From Terrimesophilobacter sp038243605 (GTDB lineage: Bacteria > Actinomycetota > Actinomycetes > Actinomycetales > Microbacteriaceae): a stretch of DNA of 64,000 bases. A model generated the notes under the pieces. The model was not told the DNA's origin. It was given only the letters and a program-made list of their open reading frames with translations, and made no database searches. Positions within the stretch are counted from its first letter, which is position 1. The number at the start of each line of letters is the position of its first letter. This document shows, one piece after another, positions 33,875-42,174 of the stretch. The stretch is from positions 1 to 64,000 of the forward strand of contig JBBSQX010000014.1 of the NCBI GenBank assembly GCA_038243605.1, written 5' to 3'. Made by a program: the position numbers and the translations under genes.

Positions 33875-35242
33875 GTGAGCGCCACGAGAGTATTCGTCGC
33901 CCGGCTGGTCGGGTGTGCCGTTTTCGACCCTCTCGGTGATCGCGTTGGCCGCGTTCGCGACGTTTTGGTGGTGTACCGACGCAATGATTCACCACGCGTC
34001 GTTGGTTTTATCGTTGAGGTTCCTGGACGACGCCGCGTGTTCTTTTCGATCGGGCGCGTGACGAGCATTGGCAGCGGCCAGATCATCACAACGGGTCTCA
34101 TCAACCTTCGCCGGTTCGAGCAGCGCGGCGGTGAGGTTCGGGTTATTGCCGAGATACTTGGTCGAGTGGTGAACTTCACGGATGGTTCCGGGCGAGCCAC
34201 AATTGAAGACGTCGCCATCGAGCAGAACCCCCGCGGCGACTGGGAGGTGCAAGAACTCTTTGTGCGCCGGCCCAAGACGAGTGCGTCACCGTTCGCGAAA
34301 GGCCATACCGTTTTCGCCTCGTGGTCAGACGTTACCGAGCAGAAGAAGGCTGGTGAACCGCAGTCGGCGAGCCACCTTTTGGCGACGTATGAAGACCTTC
34401 TGCCCGCCGACCTCGCGAACGCGCTGCTCGACCTCCCCGAGGAACGCATGCTGGAGGTCGCTGAAGAATTGAGTGACGAGCGTCTCGCCGATGTACTCGA
34501 AGAGATGCCAGAGAGCGAGCAGGTCGACATCCTCAGTCATCTTAAAGATGATCGAGCCGCCGACGTGCTCGACCAGATGCAACCGGATGACGCCGCCGAC
34601 CTGATCGCACAATTGAGTGAGGAGCGCGGTGAGGCGCTACTCGACCTCATGCAGCCGGAAGAGGCAGAAGACGTGCGTATGCTGCTCGCCTACGCCCCCG
34701 ATACGGCCGGTGGCCTCATGACGACCGAGCCCGTAATCGTCTCCGCCGACACGACGGTGGCGGAGGCGCTTGCGCTGATCCGTCGCATCGATCTTGCCCC
34801 CGCACTTGGTGCAGCAGTGTGCGTGACCCTGCCGCCATACGAGCCGCCGACGGGGCGCTTTTTGGGCATGGTGCACTTTCAGCAGATGCTGCGGTTCCCG
34901 CCCATGGAGCGTCTGGGTACGCTGATCGACCAAAAACTTGACCCCGTGCAGGCCGACACCTCCGCGGCCGAGGTGAGCCGCATCTTGGCCAGCTACGATC
35001 TCGTCTCTGTGCCTGTCGTCGACGAGAATCACCGACTCGTCGGGGTGGTGACCATTGACGATGTTCTCGACTATCTGCTGCCGGATGACTGGCGAAGTCA
35101 CAACGAAGACGAACCAGCGAAGCTGCTTCGCGCCGACACGAGCCCACTAGAGATCATCACGACACCCAACACATTCGGAAGCAAAACCTCGCAGGGAAGG
35201 AGAAAAACTGATGGCACCCAGCTCTCGCCAACGTCGCTCTGA
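33875..35242 (+). CDS. Soluble MgtE-N/CBS domain protein with PRC-barrel-like N-terminus
   Basis: The 455-residue protein has an N-terminal PRC-barrel-like region (about 5-130), an MgtE N-terminal superhelical domain (about 165-270 with LLDLPEERMLEVAEEL, LPEE/EEMPES repeats) and two CBS domains (about 285-415). The transmembrane domain of MgtE magnesium channels is absent. It may sense Mg2+ or adenine nucleotides without conducting ions (inference). The GTG start follows a weak ribosome binding site. It overlaps the DUF1003 gene by 32 bp. Gene order MgtE-like, DUF1003, Mrp is conserved in actinobacteria. Confidence 0.85.
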   Translation: MSATRVFVARLVGCAVFDPLGDRVGRVRDVLVVYRRNDSPRVVGFIVEVPGRRRVFFSIGRVTSIGSGQIITTGLINLRRFEQRGGEVRVIAEILGRVVNFTDGSGRATIEDVAIEQNPRGDWEVQELFVRRPKTSASPFAKGHTVFASWSDVTEQKKAGEPQSASHLLATYEDLLPADLANALLDLPEERMLEVAEELSDERLADVLEEMPESEQVDILSHLKDDRAADVLDQMQPDDAADLIAQLSEERGEALLDLMQPEEAEDVRMLLAYAPDTAGGLMTTEPVIVSADTTVAEALALIRRIDLAPALGAAVCVTLPPYEPPTGRFLGMVHFQQMLRFPPMERLGTLIDQKLDPVQADTSAAEVSRILASYDLVSVPVVDENHRLVGVVTIDDVLDYLLPDDWRSHNEDEPAKLLRADTSPLEIITTPNTFGSKTSQGRRKTDGTQLSPTSL

Positions 35243-35729
35243 ACCTAGACTCGATTCACCAAAAGGGTTGCGCACAACTTTCGTGCCGTGGATGGGTGCG
35301 CCGAGCGATCGTTTTGGGCGCTTCACTGAATCCGTGGCCCGCCGAATGGGAACCCCCTGGTTTCTGTTCTTCCTCAGCCTCTTCTGCATCGCGTGGTTGA
35401 GCTACAACGTTCTTGCTCCCGATGGTTGGCGCTTCGACTCTGCCGCCCTCGGCTTTACTGCGCTCACCCTCATCCTGTCGCTTCAGGCCTCGTACGCTGC
35501 TCCCCTGATCCTGCTCGCTCAGAACCGTCAAGACGACCGCGACCGCGTGCAGATTGAGCAGGACCGCCAGCGCTCCGAACGCAACCTGGCCGATACCGAG
35601 TATCTGGCGCGCGAGATCGTGTCACTGCGCTTGGTCGTGCGGGACCTTGCGAGTAAAGACTTCATTCGCGCCGAGCTTCGATCGCTTCTTGAAGAACTGG
35701 ATCGGGACAAGAGCACACCAGTTGACTGA
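35211..35729 (+). CDS. DUF1003 membrane protein
   Basis: The 172-residue protein has two transmembrane helices (about 48-65 and 83-103) in the conserved DUF1003 core (GTPWFLFFLSLFCIAW; LSLQASYAAPLILLAQNRQ), followed by a long charged coiled-coil (about 104-165, DRDRVQIEQDRQRSER). The function is unknown; the AAPLILLAQNRQ segment is the family hallmark. ATG 35211 has AAGGAGAAAA upstream, inside the end of the MgtE-like gene. The Mrp gene starts within its last codons. Confidence 0.92.
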   Translation: MAPSSRQRRSEPRLDSPKGLRTTFVPWMGAPSDRFGRFTESVARRMGTPWFLFFLSLFCIAWLSYNVLAPDGWRFDSAALGFTALTLILSLQASYAAPLILLAQNRQDDRDRVQIEQDRQRSERNLADTEYLAREIVSLRLVVRDLASKDFIRAELRSLLEELDRDKSTPVD

Positions 35730-36819
35730 CGCAGCTCCCCTGCAAGAGTCGCTCGACAAGGCACTAAGTTTTGTCATCGACCCCGAGATCCGCAGACCCA
35801 TCGTGGAGCTGGGGATGATCGAGTCGGCGACGATCGACGGAGATCACGCCACTGTCAACATCAACCTCACCATCGTTGGTTGCCCGGCCGCGTCGCGCAT
35901 TGAGCGTGAGGTGCGGGAGGCTGCCGCCTCGGTCGATGGCCTCAATCAGGTCACGGTGAATGTTGGGGTGATGAGTGTGGAGCAGCGCACTGCCCTCACC
36001 GATCGGTTGCAGGGGGCTCGCCGTCGCGAGGTTCAGTTCGGGCCGGATTCGCCGACCAAGGTTTTTGCCATTACGAGTGGCAAGGGCGGCGTCGGCAAGT
36101 CGACGATCACCGCCAACCTGGGCGTGGCCCTTGCCGCCCGCGGGCTCAAGGTTGGCATCGTTGATGCGGATGTGTTCGGCTTCTCCATCCCAGCGCTCCT
36201 CGGCGTTTCAGATGAAAAACCAACCCGCGTGGGCGAACTCATGCTTCCGCCCATCGGGTACGGGGTGAAAGTCATTTCGATTGGAATGTTCTTACCGGGC
36301 CCGGCCACCGCAGTGTCATGGCGGGGGCCCATGCTCCATCGCACGATCAAACAGTTTCTGAGCGAGGTCTTCTTTGACGAGCTCGACATCCTGCTGCTCG
36401 ACCTGCCACCAGGCACTGGCGACATCGCAATCTCGGTGGGGCAGCTTCTCCCCCAGTCCGAAGTGATTGTCATTACAACACCTCAGGTGGCCGCCGCGGA
36501 TGTCGCCGAGCGCAGCGCCATTGTGGCGCGCAAGACAGGCCAGCATGTGTTCGGTGTCATCGAAAACATGTCGGGTTTCACGCTGCCAGACGGCACCGCT
36601 CTCGAGCTGTTTGGCAACGGAGGCGGCGCAGATGTCGCGGCGCGCCTCTCCACTCCAGAACAAACTGTGCCGCTGCTAGCTTCGATTCCGATCAGTATCG
36701 CCTTGCGCGAGGGGGGAGACGCTGGTGACCCTGTCGTACTCTCGAACCCGGATGACCCGGCCGCCGCGGAGATCCTCGCCGTTGCCGACGTGCTCGCGGC
36801 AGCTATCTCCGCGCACTGA
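35722..36819 (+). CDS. mrp: Mrp/ApbC-type iron-sulfur carrier P-loop ATPase
   Basis: The 365-residue protein has an N-terminal DUF59/MIP18 domain (about 1-85; DPEIRRPIVELGMI) and a C-terminal Mrp/NBP35 P-loop domain with the deviant Walker A GKGGVGKSTIT, a switch DADVFGFSIP and LLLDLPPGTGD (Walker B). Such proteins bind and transfer Fe-S clusters in the cytosol; no CxxC motif is present near the C-terminus. TTG 35722 is the likely start and overlaps the DUF1003 stop by 8 bp; the frame is open upstream to 35554 but that stretch is another gene. A hairpin follows immediately. Confidence 0.9.
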   Translation: MTDAAPLQESLDKALSFVIDPEIRRPIVELGMIESATIDGDHATVNINLTIVGCPAASRIEREVREAAASVDGLNQVTVNVGVMSVEQRTALTDRLQGARRREVQFGPDSPTKVFAITSGKGGVGKSTITANLGVALAARGLKVGIVDADVFGFSIPALLGVSDEKPTRVGELMLPPIGYGVKVISIGMFLPGPATAVSWRGPMLHRTIKQFLSEVFFDELDILLLDLPPGTGDIAISVGQLLPQSEVIVITTPQVAAADVAERSAIVARKTGQHVFGVIENMSGFTLPDGTALELFGNGGGADVAARLSTPEQTVPLLASIPISIALREGGDAGDPVVLSNPDDPAAAEILAVADVLAAAISAH

Positions 36820-36822
36820 GGC

Positions 36823-36860
36823 TCTCGAAGGGAAAAGGTCGGTTTAGTCTCCCTTCGAGA
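36823..36860 (+). terminator. Terminator-like inverted repeat and REP-like element after mrp
   Basis: TCTCGAAGGGA (36823-36833) is exactly complementary to TCCCTTCGAGA (36850-36860), giving an 11-bp stem a few bases after the stop. The sequence continues to about 36930 with more nested dyads (GGCCTACGGCC; TCCCTAGGGA). This style of palindromic intergenic sequence occurs in many copies in related genomes, so it may be a REP-like repeat; that is from memory and unverified. Confidence 0.65.
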
Positions 36861-36932
36861 CGGCCTACGGCCTCCCTAGGGAACGAATCCGCTTCCGCTC
36901 CCTGAGGCACTCGGAGGGAACGTACACGCCCG

Positions 36933-37499
36933 CTACGGGTGCTTGCGCAGCCACTCTAGCACCTGCTGTGCATGCGTGTTGGGCGGAAAGATCGGGTAGA
37001 ACACGTGCTCGATCACGCCATCGTTGATCACGAGTGTCAAACGCGAATAGAGGCGGCCTTTGCCGGGCACGACGAATGTTGGAAGGGTGAGGGCGTCCGC
37101 GAGCGCGAAGTTGACATCCGAGATCATCGTGAATGGCAGGTGAAGCCGTTCGACGGCTTCGGCCTGATACTCGGGTGTCTGGCTTGAGAGCCCAAAAACG
37201 TGAGAAACGCCAGCATCGTGAAGGTTGGCGTGGTGATCGCGAAAATCGCAGGCTTCGTTCGTGCAGCCACGTGCGCCAGGGATAGCATCCCACCCGTTGG
37301 GAAGATCGGTGCCGGGTTGGCCGGTCATCGGGTAGAGGTAGACGATTGTTCTGCCAGCGCCGAGTGTCGACAAACCCACGGTCGAGTCATCGCTGGTGGA
37401 AAGTGTGAGCGCAGGCATCGCCATCCCCGCCAAATGCGCCGCGGCACCGTCGTCTTCCGGCACCGGGAGGCCTTCAGGGAGTGAGTTGTCGTTGGCCAT
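36933..37499 (-). CDS. Peroxiredoxin, PrxQ/BCP type
   Basis: The 188-residue thioredoxin-fold protein has the peroxidatic motif PGARGCTNEACDFRDH (Cys about 79, second Cys five positions later), which is the C-x4-C spacing of PrxQ/BCP, and the LPTFVV and RLTLVI strands. It reduces hydrogen peroxide and alkyl hydroperoxides in the cytosol using thioredoxin or mycoredoxin. ATG 37499 sits directly after the stop of the amidohydrolase gene with AAAGGAGA upstream, so both are in one operon. Confidence 0.92.
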   Translation of the reverse strand: MANDNSLPEGLPVPEDDGAAAHLAGMAMPALTLSTSDDSTVGLSTLGAGRTIVYLYPMTGQPGTDLPNGWDAIPGARGCTNEACDFRDHHANLHDAGVSHVFGLSSQTPEYQAEAVERLHLPFTMISDVNFALADALTLPTFVVPGKGRLYSRLTLVINDGVIEHVFYPIFPPNTHAQQVLEWLRKHP

Positions 37500-38693
37500 T
37501 TATGTCTCCTTTGATTCGTAGATCACGCGACCGCTCTTTACGACGACGGCAATGCGACTGAGGTCACGGGGCATCACAGGATGAGCTGCTTTCTCAAGCA
37601 ATGTGAAGTCTGCGATCATGCCGGGCTCGATCGCGCCCGCATCCGCGCACCCGAAAGCTGCAGCAGGTTCGGTCGTGAGTGAGGCAAGAATCTCGGCACT
37701 GGTCAGGCCGCACCGCTCGAGAGCGGTCATTTCGCCTTCCGTACCGTAGTCATTCATGTATCCAACATCGGTGCCGAAGAGGATGCGCCCGCCCGCCGCG
37801 ATGACTGTTTGGAGCGCGGTGTAGATCGGGCCGATGTAGTCGGGGGCCGAACTGACCGTATGGGCGAACATGTGCAGTGTGGGGATCATCCGCATCCCGG
37901 TTTCGGCGCATTCTCGCACTAGCGAATCAATTCCCTCTGGCTCGCTGGGTACGTGCGCGATCACGTCAACACCAGCGTGCAAGGCCACCGACAGTCCCTC
38001 GTGATTCGAGGTGTGGGCGAACACGAGCGCACCGTGTTCATGCGCCACCCCAACGGCGGCACTGGCGACCTTGGGCGACATCGTCGTGATCTTATCGCGC
38101 TTCACGTAGGTGCCAGTGAAGAGTTTGATCACGTGAGCGCCTTTGCGCAGCTGCCGTTGTGCGCCCCTCGCGGCCCCGCGAGCACTCCACGGTGTCGGGA
38201 GCATCCATCGCACAAACCACGGCACGGAATCTTTGATGTAGAACGGGAGGCCGCTGGCCGGATTAATCGCTTCCGTCGCTGTTCTGATGCGTGGCCCGGT
38301 CAATTCCCCTGACTCGATTCGGGCGATCAACGGCAGTGTGTCTCGCGAATTGGATGCCAGATCGACCACGCTGGTGAACCCGCGGCTGACCAACATGGTG
38401 TCCAGCGCTTGCTGCAGTTTGGTCGCGTCGGCTCGCCTTGCACCTGACCACACCGTCTCGGTGAAGTGCACGTGACAGTTCCAGAAACCGGCGGTAAGAA
38501 TGCGGCCACCAGCATCGACGATTGGGATGTCTCTCGGAACGTCAGCAGCACCCGCATTCGCACACGACGCCACCATCGGGCTTACCGAGTGCACTCTGCC
38601 GTCGCGCACAACAACGATGCAGTCGTGAATGACGTCTGCCTCGGGCCGCGACCAGACCGCGACGTTTGTCATGACCAGATCATGACCGCGCAT
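37500..38693 (-). CDS. Amidohydrolase family metal-dependent hydrolase
   Basis: The 397-residue protein has the amidohydrolase (imidazolonepropionase/prolidase-like) barrel: first metal motif HVHF in GFWNCHVHFTETV, Lys in VIKLFTGTYV, His in FAHTSNHEG, His in DVIAHVPSEP and Asp in FGTDVGYMNDYGTE. It is predicted cytosolic with a beta-sandwich from N- and C-terminal ends. The substrate is not known; related enzymes act on cyclic amides, dipeptides or imidazolones. The gene abuts peroxiredoxin directly downstream. Confidence 0.9.
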   Translation of the reverse strand: MRGHDLVMTNVAVWSRPEADVIHDCIVVVRDGRVHSVSPMVASCANAGAADVPRDIPIVDAGGRILTAGFWNCHVHFTETVWSGARRADATKLQQALDTMLVSRGFTSVVDLASNSRDTLPLIARIESGELTGPRIRTATEAINPASGLPFYIKDSVPWFVRWMLPTPWSARGAARGAQRQLRKGAHVIKLFTGTYVKRDKITTMSPKVASAAVGVAHEHGALVFAHTSNHEGLSVALHAGVDVIAHVPSEPEGIDSLVRECAETGMRMIPTLHMFAHTVSSAPDYIGPIYTALQTVIAAGGRILFGTDVGYMNDYGTEGEMTALERCGLTSAEILASLTTEPAAAFGCADAGAIEPGMIADFTLLEKAAHPVMPRDLSRIAVVVKSGRVIYESKET

Positions 38694-38798
38694 GTTTCGC
38701 CCCTCGCCGTTCCGTGCCGCGACTGTCTCGCGACCTCAACTCTACGGTTCGATCAGGCTGAACCAGAGAGCCTGGGGCCTGGGGCCTACTATTGCTCC

Positions 38799-39176
38799 AT
38801 GAATGTGACGAAGGCGGCAGCCGGCCAACGTGGCGTACGTCAACCGCGCGAGTGGCGTGGGGCAGCGTGGGCGACAGCACTTGCGGTGGCGGCTACCACT
38901 CTGATCTGGCTGGCTGCGCTGCCGTGGGGCCCAATAGTGTGCCCAGCCATCTCTCCTATGCCGACCAACTGTGACCCGGGCTACCGGATGGGGACGTCGG
39001 CAGTACTCACCGGAATCATCATCGGGGTGTACCTCGTGACGTTGCTCGTAGCCTTGAGCGCGAGAACACGATTGCGTGCCGTCGTGGTTACGGGAATCAC
39101 GATTCTCGCGGTTCTGCTCTTCACGTCGTACTTTATCGTTGCGTGGTCGCCTGGCTTCATTATTGGCGCGCCCTAG
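38799..39176 (+). CDS. Small integral membrane protein, three helices
   Basis: The 125-residue protein has three hydrophobic segments (about 23-43, 65-86 and 95-117) and a basic N-terminus. Two cysteines (about 48 and 58, in PIVCPAISPMPTNCDPG) lie in the first extracytoplasmic loop and could form a disulfide. I recognise no family. ATG 38799 starts the plausible gene; an upstream open frame (to 38466) overlaps the amidohydrolase and lacks coding features. It is divergent from the amidohydrolase. Confidence 0.65.
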   Translation: MNVTKAAAGQRGVRQPREWRGAAWATALAVAATTLIWLAALPWGPIVCPAISPMPTNCDPGYRMGTSAVLTGIIIGVYLVTLLVALSARTRLRAVVVTGITILAVLLFTSYFIVAWSPGFIIGAP

Positions 39177-39242
39177 AAAGACTGACTAGCCGGTACCACT
39201 AGGCTCGCTGCAACTCACTCTGACGCGGCGCCTTCAACTCCG

Positions 39243-39605
39243 TCATGGAGCCGCCTGGTGTGGCCACACCGCCCGAAGAATGCGGATTGTGTCGTCGAGG
39301 TCGGTGCCTGCGTTCACGCTAGCGCGGGCGAGCCGCTGGGCTGCCTCCATCACGGGAAGCGGTGTTGCGGATGCTGTGGGGCTCACGCGGGTTCCACTGC
39401 CGGCTCGGGATACGACAAACCCTCCCGCCTCCAGTGCGCGGTAAGACTTGGCGACAGTACCGGGGGCCACGCCGAGATCTTGAGCGAGTTGCCGCACCGA
39501 CGGTAGTCGTTCGCCTGCGGCAAGGCGACCGGTCGCGACGAGCCCACGAATCTGATCGTGAATTTGATCCGTCGGCGGGGCGGATCCAGACAAAGTGATG
39601 TTCAT
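39243..39605 (-). CDS. GntR family regulator, YtrA-like
   Basis: The 120-residue protein has an N-terminal GntR winged helix (about 12-78; PTDQIHDQIRGLVATGRL, LPSVRQLAQDLGVAPGTVAKSYRALEAGG) with a short helical tail and no ligand domain, the YtrA layout. It starts with ATG at 39605, overlapping the stop of the upstream membrane gene by 4 bp (ATGA), so it is the second gene of a two-gene operon. It probably represses its own operon. Confidence 0.92.
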   Translation of the reverse strand: MNITLSGSAPPTDQIHDQIRGLVATGRLAAGERLPSVRQLAQDLGVAPGTVAKSYRALEAGGFVVSRAGSGTRVSPTASATPLPVMEAAQRLARASVNAGTDLDDTIRILRAVWPHQAAP

Positions 39606-40519
39606 GACCCGACAGCGCCCCGCTCGCGGCGGAGTGACGGAATCGCGGAGAAGGCGACGATTGCCCAGAGCGCGACTCCGAACACGGCACACACTATCGA
39701 CGCGCCGTCAAAAGCGGGCCCGAAGGCGGAAAAAGGAGGCGTGATCGTCACCGGACCGTGAGCGGTGGCGAACTCTCCCCGCATGGATGATGTCGCGGAG
39801 AGAGAATGGAAGATCAGCCCAAGATGCAAGAGAAGTGCGCCAGTTCCTCCGGTAATAACGTTGCGAGCCCTGATTGTGCGTTCGCGGATATCCCGCTCGC
39901 GATTTACTTCCAGAGCCGGGCGCGCAATAAGGAAGAGGCTCACGATGATGACCGCCGTCAACACACCCGCGAGGATCAGTGCGGGAACAGAGTAGAACCA
40001 TCCATAGATGCGCGTTCCCATCCCAAGCTGCGCACCAGGCTCTACCCAGTACGTCATGTACCGCCCCGTCTCGGAATCTGGTCGAGAGGCGCCGCCCGCC
40101 AAGACTGTAATGAGGAGGATGAACGCTAGGACTACACCTGGGGCCGTGAACCACCCCGCGCGAATGAACGATGCTGGAGTGCGTCGAGTGAGTTCAGCGG
40201 TACCTTGCCCACGCCGCGACCGCACCGGGAAGGTAAGTAGTATCGCGCCAAGAATTCCCAGCAGCAGGGGGACAGCGAATTGGTTGTCGTTGTACCAGAG
40301 CCAGAAAGCGCGTGGCACATGGAGGGGCAGAAACATAGACACATCCGCCAAACGCACTGTGAACTCTCCCAGCAGGGCGAGAAGCCCGGCGGCGAGAGTG
40401 AACCCGCGTGCGGCACCGAGAGGCAGCGCAGCCTTTCGTCCCCAGAGAAGCCACCACACGAAAGCGAGAATGAGCCCAGCAGCCAACGGCCCAAAAACCA
40501 ACAAATACAAGACAGCCAT
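39602..40519 (-). CDS. Orphan polytopic membrane protein paired with a GntR regulator
   Basis: The 305-residue protein has about seven predicted transmembrane helices (near 5-27, 40-60, 72-95, 120-145, 178-198, 222-245 and 260-285) and an extracytoplasmic loop. Its first half resembles DUF1648-like or ABC permease folds only in general hydrophobicity; I do not recognise the family. ATG 40519 has GGAGGTGGCAACGG upstream. Because the following gene encodes a YtrA-type GntR regulator translated in coupling, a regulated envelope function is likely. No ATP-binding subunit is near it. Confidence 0.75.
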   Translation of the reverse strand: MAVLYLLVFGPLAAGLILAFVWWLLWGRKAALPLGAARGFTLAAGLLALLGEFTVRLADVSMFLPLHVPRAFWLWYNDNQFAVPLLLGILGAILLTFPVRSRRGQGTAELTRRTPASFIRAGWFTAPGVVLAFILLITVLAGGASRPDSETGRYMTYWVEPGAQLGMGTRIYGWFYSVPALILAGVLTAVIIVSLFLIARPALEVNRERDIRERTIRARNVITGGTGALLLHLGLIFHSLSATSSMRGEFATAHGPVTITPPFSAFGPAFDGASIVCAVFGVALWAIVAFSAIPSLRRERGAVGS

Positions 40520-40539
40520 CCGTTGCCACCTCCACTTTA

Positions 40540-40571
40540 TGTACCATTCAAACGATACACTAATGTGTCAA
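40540..40571 (-). promoter_or_regulatory. Possible promoter and operator of the membrane protein-GntR operon
   Basis: On the minus strand a TTGACA (40571-40566) precedes the gene by about 45 bp. Between it and the start an imperfect dyad TGTATC...GGTACA (40559-40540) overlaps the expected -10 region. The -10 box itself is not convincing. This is a candidate GntR operator. Confidence 0.35.
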
Positions 40572-40578
40572 CGCATTG

Positions 40579-42174
40579 CTACGGTTCGATCAAGCGCCCC
40601 AGCAGTTCGGTGAGCAGTCGCTCCGTGATGGGGGCAGGCAGCGCCTCCACAAGCGCCAGGATCGGCGCCATGCGCTCAGGGAGGGCTGCGGAGCCAACAG
40701 GGTCAGAACCAAGCCCAAACCCGCCCAAAAGCGACGCAGCCGTCTCGGAGTCGAGTGGTGCGCTTGAGGAGGGCACGACGCTAGATGCAGCATCGCCACT
40801 AGGCGCCGCGGTCATCGCCAGCACGGCGCCAGCGATCTCCGGCGAAACGCCCGCGAGGACATCCGCCACGGTCACTGACGGAACCCCACGCACCTCGTCC
40901 GCCGAAAGCTGCAGTGCCGCTGAGAGGTCGTCGAGCACTGCTTCAGTCACGGGGGTGATCGTGAGATGAGTCGTGGACGGAAGGCGTGTGCCATCCGACT
41001 GGGTGAAAGCCGGTTGTAATTGCAGCAAGAATCCGCGGGTGCGCACCTGGTCGGCCCAGTGGTGTGGGTCAACGCGGCGATCCTCTGGCACAGTTTCATC
41101 CGCCGCGACGGCAAACAAAGGCCCCACCGGGTCGCCGACGACGCGCAGCCCCTCGATACCCTCAATGACTAACTGCAGTGCAGAAGTTGCCCGCTCACAC
41201 GCAGCGGCAAGTTCCGCGTAACCACTCTCGCCGAGCGCGTGGATGATCGCCCAACTCGCCGCGAGCGCCCCCACCGATTTCGACCCCAGCATTGTGGGGT
41301 TCACGACGGGGTAGCCAGACCACCTGGTGGTGGCAAAATACTGCGCACGCTGGCGGTCGCGCCCACGCTGCAGCAGAACGGATGCCCCCTTGGGCGCATA
41401 ACCAAACTTGTGCAGGTCTGCGCTCACGCTCGTCACACCATGCACACGAAAGTCCCACGGCGCAGTATCAAGCCCCGGCAGGCTGCGCCCATTTTCTGCT
41501 CCCCAGAAGGGCAGCACGAAGCCGCCGATGCACGCGTCAACGTGGCACGAAATACCGCGCTCGGCGGCAGCAGCAGCAACCTCAGCGATGGGGTCAAGGG
41601 CTGCGAAGGGGTAGCTCGGGGCGGAAACCACAACGAGTGCAACGTTGTCACCCATCCGCTCGATGAGGTCGGAGGCGGCGCACGTGCCGTTGTCTCCCAC
41701 GGGAACGAGGTCAAGTTCAAGCCCGAAGTAGTGTGCTGCCTTCTGGAATGCTGCATGAACGGTTGCCGGTGCGAGCAGCCGTGGCATTCCTGCGTGCGGA
41801 GGCAAAACACGCCAGTTGTCACGCGCCGTTTTCACCGCGAGCAGGCAGCTCTCGGTGCCGCCACTCGTGACGGTGCCGACAACTTCTTCACCGGGCTTGA
41901 CTCCATCGCCACCACCGTCAACATCGCCGTGCAGGATACGGCGGGCAAACTCCAGCACCTCCCGCTCCATGGTCGCGACAGAGGTGAAGGTAGTCGGGTC
42001 GAGCCCGTTAACAGGCTGTACCATGCGGATAGCGGCCGCCGCCAAATCGTCGAGGGCGGCGAGCCCGCTGTCGTACACGTACGACAGTACGTGGCCGCCG
42101 TGGGTGGGCGCATCCGCGTCGCGAAGGTGCTGCAACCGAGTGAGGATTTCTGACGGTTCTTCGTGAAACTTCAT
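40579..42174 (-). CDS. PLP-dependent decarboxylase/lyase with C-terminal extension
   Basis: The 531-residue protein is a fold-type I PLP enzyme of the group II decarboxylase/sphingosine-phosphate-lyase family. Visible features are VTSGGTESCLLAVK (phosphate loop), HVDACIGGF (Asp binding pyridine N) and SADLHKFGYAPKG, whose Lys binds PLP. Residues from about 445 on form an extra alanine/serine-rich tail with a helical end (about 500-530) not needed by the family. Its start overlaps the MFS/GPH stop by 4 bp. Together with the divergent aldehyde dehydrogenase it suggests amine or gamma-aminobutyrate-like metabolism; the substrate is unknown. Confidence 0.85.
   Translation of the reverse strand: MKFHEEPSEILTRLQHLRDADAPTHGGHVLSYVYDSGLAALDDLAAAAIRMVQPVNGLDPTTFTSVATMEREVLEFARRILHGDVDGGGDGVKPGEEVVGTVTSGGTESCLLAVKTARDNWRVLPPHAGMPRLLAPATVHAAFQKAAHYFGLELDLVPVGDNGTCAASDLIERMGDNVALVVVSAPSYPFAALDPIAEVAAAAAERGISCHVDACIGGFVLPFWGAENGRSLPGLDTAPWDFRVHGVTSVSADLHKFGYAPKGASVLLQRGRDRQRAQYFATTRWSGYPVVNPTMLGSKSVGALAASWAIIHALGESGYAELAAACERATSALQLVIEGIEGLRVVGDPVGPLFAVAADETVPEDRRVDPHHWADQVRTRGFLLQLQPAFTQSDGTRLPSTTHLTITPVTEAVLDDLSAALQLSADEVRGVPSVTVADVLAGVSPEIAGAVLAMTAAPSGDAASSVVPSSSAPLDSETAASLLGGFGLGSDPVGSAALPERMAPILALVEALPAPITERLLTELLGRLIEP

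Noticed and set aside
37500..38693. Confident assignment of the amidohydrolase as prolidase or imidazolonepropionase
   Set aside because: Metal motifs fit both groups; the residues that separate them cannot be judged without an alignment.
41239..42153. A 304-codon plus-strand frame
   Set aside because: It is antisense to the PLP decarboxylase with its PLP-binding lysine motif, and has low-complexity histidine/arginine-rich content.
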